Positions 58,198 through 64,000 of a stretch of DNA of 64,000 bases are shown one piece after another. The position numbers and the translations under genes were made by a program. The first letter of the stretch is position 1, and every line of letters starts with the position of its first letter. The stretch is from JAVBRA01 sp031548435 (lineage in GTDB: Bacteria; Bacteroidota; Bacteroidia; Bacteroidales; Rikenellaceae): the NCBI GenBank assembly GCA_031548435.1, contig JAVBRA010000007.1, positions 62,001 through 126,000 of the forward strand. The letters are read 5' to 3'. The notes beneath the pieces were generated by a model that worked only from the letters and a program-made list of their open reading frames with translations, was not told the DNA's origin and did not search any database.

Positions 58198-58647
58198 TTA
58201 CCTCCCTATATTTCCTCCATTAGCAATATAACTCAAAACGACTTGCATCGCTTTTTCTTCATCATCTTTCATCATTTCCAGAGAAAGAGACGCAACAAGT
58301 TCATAGATAAACTCGGAGTTAAACCCGAGTTTCATCGCTATAAATTCACAAAAATTGATTTCTCTTTCAGAACATTCGCCATCAGCTATCATTAACATAA
58401 CCATTTGGGTTATATATTTTACTCTATCCTCTTCGGTATTAGGATAAGCGTCTCTAACCGATGAGGTATCATTAAGTACTTTAGGGAGGTCGTTAATATC
58501 AATACCTTCTTTTGACAAGATGAAGCATACGTAAAGTTTCTCATCTTCTGTAAATTTACCATCCGCATAAGCCAAAACAATGAGGTCTCTCAGTTTACAC
58601 AGTTTCTGTTCTTGCTGCTCATTTCTAAACAAATCAAATAGTCCCAT
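58198..58647 (-). CDS. TerB-like helical protein
   Basis: A 149-residue protein started at 58647 (MGLFDLFRNEQQEQKL). It shows the TerB pattern of two helical repeats, each with an acidic metal-binding turn: IVLAYADGKFTEDEKLYV and LMIADGECSEREINF. TerB proteins of the tellurite-resistance type occur in stress and phage-defence systems with membrane partners. The longer frame runs into the structured RNA. It is the first gene of the three-gene unit. Confidence 0.75.
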   Translation of the reverse strand: MGLFDLFRNEQQEQKLCKLRDLIVLAYADGKFTEDEKLYVCFILSKEGIDINDLPKVLNDTSSVRDAYPNTEEDRVKYITQMVMLMIADGECSEREINFCEFIAMKLGFNSEFIYELVASLSLEMMKDDEEKAMQVVLSYIANGGNIGR

Positions 58648-58692
58648 TTTAATTAAAAATTTACCCCGCCCGTCCCAAGGCAGGAATAAATA

Positions 58693-58906
58693 CAAAAAAG
58701 AAAAGCGTGGGACTGATAGACCTATTCCAACCAGTAGGCCCTAGGAAGCCTCGACAATGAAATAAGCAACAGCCCACGCCCATATTCAGAAAATATGATG
58801 CGTGAGAAGAAGTGCCTATTCTCTTGTCGAATGAATTTCCTAGGTTCACTGGCGAGAATAAAGCTAAACACTTTCCGTGTTCAAATATGTGCGTACCATC
58901 CGGTAC
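58693..58906 (-). ncRNA. Structured RNA of unknown family, promoter to terminator
   Basis: A region of about 210 bases without open frames between a perfect promoter and an intrinsic terminator. In transcript order: hairpins around GTACC/GGTAC and AACAC/GTGTT; CCTAGGAA, TCGACAA; hairpins GAGAA/TTCTC and CATATT/AATATG; GCGTGGG; then TTGTCGA, TTCCTAGG and finally CCCACGC before TTTTCTTTTTT. CCTAGGAA and TCGACAA pair with TTCCTAGG and TTGTCGA in nested fashion. GCGTGGG/CCCACGC crosses them, giving a pseudoknot or two alternative folds. It does not match tmRNA, RNase P RNA or SRP RNA. It could be a stand-alone RNA or a regulatory leader of the TerB-like operon. Confidence 0.7.
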
Positions 58907-58911
58907 ACTCA

Positions 58912-58941
58912 CAAAGATAATGAATATTTGACACAGCCAAA
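58912..58941 (-). promoter_or_regulatory. Promoter of the island 2 structured RNA
   Basis: On the minus strand TTTG (58938-58941), 18 bases, TATCTTTG (58912-58919): a full Bacteroidota promoter with no coding frame directly downstream. Confidence 0.8.
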
Positions 58942-59041
58942 TGCTTCTTCTTCTTTGAGGCTGTTGCTATTATGGTCGATGCTGGTCTGTTCGCTAAAAG
59001 ATAGAAACCCTCAGATACCTTGAGGGCAGATGATTCAGCCT

Positions 59042-59059
59042 AATATCCTATCATAATGG
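59042..59059 (+). repeat. 18-base repeat, left copy flanking the polymerase-like gene
   Basis: AATATCCTATCATAATGG, an exact inverted copy of 60963-60980. A near copy (ATCCTATTATAATGG) is at 57227-57241. The surrounding gap 58942-59324 contains no gene I can support, only a small CCCTCA/TGAGGG hairpin and GC-rich tracts near 59180-59220. Confidence 0.65.
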
Positions 59060-59324
59060 GTGGGGATTCGAGATACTGTGATTTATACTGGAGATAGACT
59101 GGGTAATATCGAATTAAGGGTTTCTTGTGGATTTTTTTCACCTATTCAGATAATTTTCGTGCAACCTATCCAGCGAGGAGGGGGAATATCCCCGCACTTC
59201 AAATGATGGGGCGGGTTCTTTTGGTGTATATTGCGCTTGTGGTGTGGGATAAAAAGTCCATAATATCATAATTATATGTATGAACTCTCCGGGAATTTTT
59301 ATCTCCTTGCTTTTCCTCGCATAA

Positions 59325-60917
59325 TTATTGTCCCTCGGTCATTTTTTTGGTTTGAGCTAGTATGTTTTGGTTTAAATTATCAGTGTGCCACTCTTCGAGG
59401 GCTAACTTTGGCTCAACACCCACATAAAAAGTCAACTCAACCGCCATGACTTTTTGTACATACTTCGCATCTTCGGATAGGGTGACTATAGAGTCATGTA
59501 TGGTGTAGATTGGCATTTGCCCCTTTTTTTCCTCCCAAATTCTTTTGCAGCACCGATGCAACATTATTTGGCTCTCAATAGCCTGCAAAAGCACCGCAAG
59601 CCGGTTGTGTTGATTTTCCTGCTTCAACCCCCGGTGCTTTTTCTTTATTATCCGGAACAACTCGGCCACCTCCGGGTATAACTCCTGTTCAAATATGCGC
59701 TTCATCTGATTAATTTCAGGGTTGTCATGCTGCCCGCCGTTGCTTGAAAACAGCATATAAAACATCAGTGTCTTTGCATCTTGCCTAACCAATACCCTCT
59801 TGGGGTTGATTTTCTTGTTGGCAACCTCAGCTATATCTTCATACATTCCCCCGTCCGATGCTTTTTGTATATACTCCTTAAAATCGTCCGCATTGACCCT
59901 CTCAAAAAAGGCTTGAATTTCACCCAAAACCACCTCTGGGAAATAATTCCGAATATTTTCGGGGAGATCACTAAATTTCAGAGGCAAATCAGATGCATCA
60001 TTCCAAAACAAAGGGTTCAATATCAGGCAGGAGAGGTAAGGCTGGCAGTTTTTTACATCCACACTCGTCAGATTTTGCCCTTTGTATGTAACAAAGTTCC
60101 GGAAATCCTTTTGCAGGTTGGTTAGCACCGAGTGAAGCCGGTGGATATTTTCATCTATATGAGCCTGATACTGCTTCTGCTCGATCCTCCCAATATTCAA
60201 CAGTGCTGCATAATATTGGGTTACTGGGTATTTCCGTTTACCTGTATCTTTGTTTATATTCCATGACTCCCTCGAAGCATCCCGCATTTTTATCTCTTTC
60301 AGCAGGTAGGCATAACTTTCTGCTGTTGCGTCGATAATCAATCCTCCATCATCGTACCAGTGGAATAAATAGGGGTAATCTTCTTTGTCCGGCGATTTTT
60401 CATACTTTTTGATTTCATCGGCCAAAGTTGAATCTACTTTCCGCAGTTCAAACGGGACATTCGCATACTCATCTGCCCATTTATAGCCGGTCGATTTTTC
60501 TCCTATTATATACCTGCCATCGGTTAAAACAACCCCTGTATGAAGCAAGTAGTACTTATATCGAGTAAAATCCTTGTCACTATCCCGCAGAATTTTCATG
60601 GTAATCGGAACAAACCCTTGCTCATCAATCAAATCACTGCTTCTTGCAGGAATGGAGGCAATCAGGCTCAAAAATTCATAAATCCTTTCTTCGTTGAATT
60701 TTTTATCCCGGGGAAAACCATTTTCATAAGGTGGGTACTGTTCGAGGTGTTTCCTTAGATCAAAATTGGCTGGCAGCAGAAAATACTCTTTATTACCCTT
60801 GCCAGCATAGGTGAAGAAAACAAAATCTCTCCCACCAACAGGATTCCCTTTCTTAACCTCTTTACCCGAATCTTTCCTCAACGGAAACATCCAGAACCAA
60901 GCAAATCTATTAGCCAT
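59325..60917 (-). CDS. Divergent family-A polymerase-like protein
   Basis: A 530-residue protein with the ordered palm motifs of the Pol I/T7 RNA polymerase superfamily. Motif A is LTSVDVKNCQPYL (Asp287). Motif B, the O-helix, is RQDAKTLMFYMLFS (Arg378, Lys382, Phe386, Phe390), which matches RRSAKAINFGLIYG of Pol I position by position. Motif C is YTIHDSIVTLSEDA (His474, Asp475), like IHDSFGT of T7 RNA polymerase. The first 270 residues contain no recognisable exonuclease. Phe at the sugar-discrimination position leaves DNA versus RNA synthesis open. It may replicate the island or serve a defence role. It is alone between inverted 18-base repeats. Confidence 0.65.
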   Translation of the reverse strand: MANRFAWFWMFPLRKDSGKEVKKGNPVGGRDFVFFTYAGKGNKEYFLLPANFDLRKHLEQYPPYENGFPRDKKFNEERIYEFLSLIASIPARSSDLIDEQGFVPITMKILRDSDKDFTRYKYYLLHTGVVLTDGRYIIGEKSTGYKWADEYANVPFELRKVDSTLADEIKKYEKSPDKEDYPYLFHWYDDGGLIIDATAESYAYLLKEIKMRDASRESWNINKDTGKRKYPVTQYYAALLNIGRIEQKQYQAHIDENIHRLHSVLTNLQKDFRNFVTYKGQNLTSVDVKNCQPYLSCLILNPLFWNDASDLPLKFSDLPENIRNYFPEVVLGEIQAFFERVNADDFKEYIQKASDGGMYEDIAEVANKKINPKRVLVRQDAKTLMFYMLFSSNGGQHDNPEINQMKRIFEQELYPEVAELFRIIKKKHRGLKQENQHNRLAVLLQAIESQIMLHRCCKRIWEEKKGQMPIYTIHDSIVTLSEDAKYVQKVMAVELTFYVGVEPKLALEEWHTDNLNQNILAQTKKMTEGQ

Positions 60918-60962
60918 ACTACTTACCTATATAACAATTAATCGTAATTGTCAAATTCCTAT

Positions 60963-60980
60963 CCATTATGATAGGATATT
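60963..60980 (-). repeat. 18-base repeat, right copy upstream of the polymerase-like gene
   Basis: Exact inverted copy of 59042-59059, 46 bases upstream of the start codon. It may be an operator or an origin element. Confidence 0.65.
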
Positions 60981-61068
60981 CTGTAAATACAAATATAACC
61001 ATATTCGTTTCTCCGTCCTATTTGTAAAAAAAATGCCACCCCTTCCGAAGTGGCATTTGCTCTCACCA

Positions 61069-62283
61069 TCAAAATAAATTCCTCATGGCCTCAACCATCC
61101 GGCTATTCTCGAAGCTGTCCAGATAAATCTGCGTGACCTTTTCTGACGAATGACCCAATGATTCAGATATTAGGGCAACATCCACCCCCGACCTTTTCAA
61201 AACCGTCGCATAGGTATGCCTCGCCACATAGGTGGTAATGGGTATTGCCAACCCAAGCAAACCACTGATTTCTCTCAGATGCAGGTTTACCTTTCGGAGT
61301 GTTTTATGAATCCGGTTACATATCTGCTGCTCCGTCCGATGGGTTTCTTTATCCAGAATCGGGAAGATATAATCATCTTTCGAGTGCTCAGGATTGCTGT
61401 ATTTAGCCACAATCTGCCATGCCGGTTCCACAAGGATACAATGGATCACCTTTTTTGTTTTGCATCGGGTGTACTGTACCCTGCCTGCCTCCACATCGCA
61501 ATACCTCAGCATGGCAATATCCCGGAAGTTAATCCCTGCCGTGTAGTATGAAAACAGGAAAATATCTTTTGCCAGAGCCATATACGGGCTATTGTGGTGA
61601 GGCAGATTTAAGTCAATCAACTTTTTAACCGTCTCTTTGCCCAACGCTCTCTTTCGGGTGGCTGCCCAAAGGCTGCCCACCTTATAACCCTCAAATGGAT
61701 TGGTTTTGATTGTGGGCATACCATCCTTAATAGCCTTGTTATACGTGGCTTTTAGCACACTCATTTTGGTGGCTATGCTGTTCGAAGCATTTCCCTCCCC
61801 TTTCAAAAACTGCTCGAAGTCTTGCAAAAATGGAGCATCAATAGCCATGATCCGGCTTTCCCCTCTACCATATTTCAACAGGGACGACAGGGTGTAGGAG
61901 TATTTTATGGCTGTGTTGACCTTGCCAGCCTGTTTAAGCAGGGAAATCTGCTCTTCGAAACTCTCCTTGATGGTTGGAATAACCTGTTTTGATTTTGCCC
62001 CTGCCAGCGCACCTAAACTCACTGCCATATCCAAAGCTTCAAGCCGCACCATTTGCTTGTTTAAAGCCTCTATTTTCGAGTTTATCCGCAGTTGGTGGAC
62101 TTCTCTGTCCGGGCATTCTTCGGTCAGTTTCTGGACCTTATCATCCCAATGCTGTGGGTTGACAGCCACTCCGGTGCTGACCATTTTAACTTTCCGGCCT
62201 TCAGTGAGCCGGATGAATAAAGGGGCTGTGTTGTTCTTGTAAATCCGATCTGTCCTGCAAATTACTTTAATGTTGATTTTCAT
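61069..62283 (-). CDS. Tyrosine recombinase, integrase of island 2
   Basis: A 404-residue integrase started at the ATG at 62283 (MKINIKVICRTDRIYKNN). It has an arm-binding N-terminus, a SAM-like core-binding domain and a catalytic domain with VARHTYATVLKRSGVD, SESLGHSSEKVT and the nucleophile in QIYLDSF. As in island 1 the first Arg box is replaced (YTAGINFRD). It shares ATVLKRSG and the general layout with the island 1 integrase, so the two belong to one subfamily. It reads away from the att site; GTGTGCAA repeats lie 43-62 bases upstream. Confidence 0.92.
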   Translation of the reverse strand: MKINIKVICRTDRIYKNNTAPLFIRLTEGRKVKMVSTGVAVNPQHWDDKVQKLTEECPDREVHQLRINSKIEALNKQMVRLEALDMAVSLGALAGAKSKQVIPTIKESFEEQISLLKQAGKVNTAIKYSYTLSSLLKYGRGESRIMAIDAPFLQDFEQFLKGEGNASNSIATKMSVLKATYNKAIKDGMPTIKTNPFEGYKVGSLWAATRKRALGKETVKKLIDLNLPHHNSPYMALAKDIFLFSYYTAGINFRDIAMLRYCDVEAGRVQYTRCKTKKVIHCILVEPAWQIVAKYSNPEHSKDDYIFPILDKETHRTEQQICNRIHKTLRKVNLHLREISGLLGLAIPITTYVARHTYATVLKRSGVDVALISESLGHSSEKVTQIYLDSFENSRMVEAMRNLF

Positions 62284-62325
62284 TGTTTTAAGCTCTTTTT
62301 GCGAGAACCTCAAAACCTCTGACCA

Positions 62326-62345
62326 GTGTGCAACACAGTGTGCAA
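62326..62345 (-). repeat. Tandem TTGCACAC motifs upstream of integrase 2
   Basis: GTGTGCAA at 62326-62333 and 62338-62345, in the same relative position to the integrase as the repeats of island 1. Confidence 0.6.
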
Positions 62346-62484
62346 CATTTCACCTCAAAATGCCGTAAAATCGCCTTTTTAAAAAGGATTAAACCAAAAA
62401 AAACAGGAACCTACAAAATTGTAAGTTCCTGCACTTCAGAGCTGATGGCGGGAATTGAACCCGCGACCCCTTCCTTACCAAGGA
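62336..62484. repeat. Right 149-base repeat of island 2
   Basis: Partner of 56935-57083 with a few substitutions and compensating indels. It includes the terminator (CAGGAAC/GTTCCTG stem, 62404-62432) and the 3' half of the intact tRNA-Thr. Confidence 0.85.
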
Positions 62485-62511
62485 AGTACTCTACCCCTGA
62501 GCTACATCAGC
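62440..62511 (-). tRNA. tRNA-Thr (GGU)
   Basis: A 72-base tRNA with acceptor GCTGATG/CATCAGC, discriminator T, anticodon GGT in CTTCCTTGGTAAGGAAG and T-loop GGTTCAATTCC. It is intact; its 3' half is repeated at 57040-57083. Confidence 0.95.
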
Positions 62512-62523
62512 TGAATACGGGTG

Positions 62524-62554
62524 CAAAAATAGACAAATGTTTTTAAATTGCAAA
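62524..62554 (-). promoter_or_regulatory. Promoter of tRNA-Thr
   Basis: On the minus strand TTTG (62551-62554), 19 bases, TATTTTTG (62524-62531): a full consensus match about 12 bases upstream of the tRNA. Confidence 0.82.
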
Positions 62555-62590
62555 CGATTCTCTCAACAAAGGTTTTTTAACGCAGCTTTG

Positions 62591-63145
62591 TCAGAACGCG
62601 TATCCGATCCCGATGGCCCCCGACGGGCGGAAGTCGCCCGAGGTGCCGATGATCGGAGTGTAACCGATGCGCCAGGTAAATCCACGGTCGACGGGCTTGA
62701 GGCGGAACATCACGCTGACCGTCCCGATAAAATGGCCCGCATTCTCGCCCCGACCACCATCTTCGTAGCTGTACAGGGTCACCTTTTGCGTCAGGTAGGT
62801 GACCCCCACGCCGAACTCGATCGAGGCCGAGGAAGTCGGCCTGCCCAACACGTAATTAATGCCTGCCGGAATCGTGACATACGAACGATCTTGGGAGTAA
62901 CCGCCATACTCATCGTCGATAAACACCTCGTTTGCGCCGAAACCCACCCCCACACGGTATCCCAGCCCCAGCCCGGCGCCATTCCGGAAGCGGCTGTCGT
63001 AAAAAGCCCCCATGATCACGCCGGCCCCGCCAAACTCCATATAGAACTGCCGGCCGGATGCATGCCCGGAGTGTTGGGCGCGCGCCGGAACTGCAACCGA
63101 CGACAAAAGCACCGCCAGGCAAAAGAAAATCCTTATCACTCTCAT
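62591..63145 (-). CDS. Small outer-membrane beta-barrel protein, paralogue 1
   Basis: A 184-residue secreted protein started at 63145, with a signal peptide (FFCLAVLLSSVAVPARAQ). The mature part is alternating strands, including YVTIPAGINYVLGRP, EFGVGVTYL, GFTWRIGYTPIIGTSGDF, and ends GIGYAF with the terminal Phe typical of outer-membrane barrels. It is likely an eight-stranded barrel of unknown role. It is the downstream member of a tandem family. Confidence 0.78.
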   Translation of the reverse strand: MRVIRIFFCLAVLLSSVAVPARAQHSGHASGRQFYMEFGGAGVIMGAFYDSRFRNGAGLGLGYRVGVGFGANEVFIDDEYGGYSQDRSYVTIPAGINYVLGRPTSSASIEFGVGVTYLTQKVTLYSYEDGGRGENAGHFIGTVSVMFRLKPVDRGFTWRIGYTPIIGTSGDFRPSGAIGIGYAF

Positions 63146-63194
63146 TCGTTTTTTTATGGAAATACGGGATTCATCCTCTCCCGTGACACAAAAA

Positions 63195-63737
63195 TCAGAA
63201 CGCATACCCTGCCGATGCTCCCATCCGGATGGCCGTATTGCCCGCAAAGTTGAACAACGGAGTAAGCCCGATGCGGCAGGCGAATCCTCCCTTGACAGGC
63301 GAGAAACGGTACATGAACGAGAGCGATCCGGCGCAATACCGTCCATCGACGAACTCGTCGGCATAATGCACATCCACCTTCTCGGTAAAGCAGGTAATGG
63401 CTGCGCCCATCTCGAACGTGTGGGAGCTGCCGGGCTTGCCGAATACCCAGTTCACTCCGGCAGGGATGGTAACGTAACCCCGGTCACTGAGACGATCGGA
63501 AGCGCCGCTGACAAGCAGACCGCCTTTGGCGCACCCGATCCCGACACGGTAACCGGGCCCGAGTCGTTGTCCCCGTTCGAAACGGCTGTCGAAATTGACG
63601 GAGAACAAAATTCCGGCTCCTCCCAGTTCGACATCAAATTGCCGGCCGGATACATCCCCGAAGCGTTGGGCGCGCGCCGGAACTGCAACCGACGACAAAA
63701 GCACCGCCAGGCAAAAGAAAATCCTCAAAGCATTCAT
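63195..63737 (-). CDS. Small outer-membrane beta-barrel protein, paralogue 2
   Basis: A 180-residue paralogue with the same signal peptide and strand pattern (YVTIPAGVNWVFGKP, FMYRFSPVKGGFACRIG), ending AGYAF. The first 60 or so coding bases after the start region are identical at DNA level to the neighbour, while the mature parts differ strongly. Extra cysteines (GIGCAKGG, ITCFTEK, RYCAG) are specific to this copy. Confidence 0.78.
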   Translation of the reverse strand: MNALRIFFCLAVLLSSVAVPARAQRFGDVSGRQFDVELGGAGILFSVNFDSRFERGQRLGPGYRVGIGCAKGGLLVSGASDRLSDRGYVTIPAGVNWVFGKPGSSHTFEMGAAITCFTEKVDVHYADEFVDGRYCAGSLSFMYRFSPVKGGFACRIGLTPLFNFAGNTAIRMGASAGYAF

Positions 63738-63764
63738 CCGGTTTTATTCAGGAATGGAGACCGA

Positions 63765-64000
63765 TCAGAAAGCATACCCCATCCCCACCGCCATCAAGGG
63801 GACGATGTCGCCCGAAGTGCCAACCGACGGGGTAAAGCCGATGCGCCAGGTAAACCCTCCGTTGACGGGCGAAAGGCGGTACATGAACGAGAACGTTCCC
63901 GCAAAATGCCCTGCCGCACTGGAATCGTACCAATTATATACGTACACCTTTTTCGGAAAGCAAACCAGCGAGGCGCCCACCTCAAACGTGTGGGAACTGC
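63765..64000 (-). CDS. Small outer-membrane beta-barrel protein, paralogue 3, partial
   Basis: The C-terminal part of a third paralogue; it continues past the right edge of the window. It shows FMYRLSPVNGGFTWRIGFTP, SVGTSGDIVP and the ending GMGYAF. It is closer to paralogue 1 than to 2 in this part. Confidence 0.75.
   Translation of the reverse strand, partial: SSHTFEVGASLVCFPKKVYVYNWYDSSAAGHFAGTFSFMYRLSPVNGGFTWRIGFTPSVGTSGDIVPLMAVGMGYAF

Larger units (their letters stand above)
57084..62484. mobile_element. Island 2: tRNA-Thr integrative element
   Basis: A roughly 5.4 kb AT-rich element between 149-base repeats. It carries an integrase at the right end, a polymerase-like protein, a structured RNA and a three-gene unit with a retropepsin-like protein. 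The tRNA-Thr remains whole at the right side. No conjugation or packaging genes are seen, so it is a small satellite-like or defence-type island. Confidence 0.82.

Noticed and set aside
58693..58906. tmRNA, 6S RNA or retron msr-msd for the island 2 RNA
   Set aside because: No tRNA-like ends or tag frame, no long single bulged hairpin of 6S type, and no reverse transcriptase next to it. I leave the family open.
1..64000. CRISPR arrays
   Set aside because: No regularly spaced short direct repeats and no cas genes were seen.

Overview
The window comes from a member of the Bacteroidota, most likely a Bacteroidales species of moderately high GC (an Alistipes-like genome fits, but that is inference). 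The evidence is recurrent Bacteroidota-type promoters (TTTG, 18-20 bases, TAnnTTTG), an outer-membrane-barrel protein with a carboxypeptidase-like N-terminal domain, an NVEALA protein beside a 6-bladed propeller lipoprotein, a fused DAHP synthase/chorismate mutase, and GG-leader peptides of the GG-Bacteroidales type. The GC-rich backbone is interrupted by two AT-richer islands, each inserted in a tRNA gene.

Backbone, left: hpf (partial), a XerC/D recombinase, rpsU, a ComEA-like protein, a ubiD-family decarboxylase, era, radC and tRNA-Pro. Island 1 (6961-22907) sits in tRNA-Pro. It carries an integrase, an excisionase-like protein, a VirE_N/primase-like protein and DUF6291-type proteins. Its cargo is a peptide natural-product cluster: three glycosyltransferases, an outer-membrane barrel protein, two GG-leader precursors separated by an IS5-type element, a radical SAM/SPASM maturase, a C39-peptidase ABC transporter and a small membrane-anchored accessory protein. 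Two of the glycosyltransferases carry the DxH and GHxFR-PY signatures of polypeptide GalNAc-transferases, and one precursor ends in a Pro-Thr repeat. This suggests a cysteine-rich, O-glycosylated, radical-SAM-modified peptide and is the strongest candidate for an undescribed system.

Backbone, middle: maf, a slyD-like isomerase with a cysteine-rich tail, gcvP, a Gfo/Idh/MocA oxidoreductase, a lipoprotein, and a nine-gene MacAB-TolC-like export operon with two different permeases, an S41 peptidase and three related secreted proteins. Then come a propeller/NVEALA pair, PBP1A and asd. A phenylalanine/tyrosine operon follows (pheA, aminotransferase, tyrA, DAHP synthase-chorismate mutase). It is preceded by a complete transcription attenuator: a 27-residue leader peptide rich in Tyr and Phe, a terminator hairpin and a competing antiterminator pairing.

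Backbone, right: tRNA-Tyr and tRNA-Gly, a TIGR02757 protein, a lolD-type ATPase, folP, pgeF, a lipoprotein, ogt and a DUF2961/GH172 glycosidase. Island 2 (57084-62484) sits in tRNA-Thr. It holds an integrase related to that of island 1, a divergent protein with family-A (Pol I/T7 RNAP) polymerase motifs, a promoter-to-terminator structured RNA, and a three-gene set (TerB-like, membrane-anchored, retropepsin-like). The same 8-base motif, TTGCACAC, is repeated near the ends of both islands and just upstream of both integrase genes. The window ends in three tandem small outer-membrane barrel paralogues. Two orphan FISUMP-type C-terminal domain fragments lie directly in front of ubiD and pgeF.
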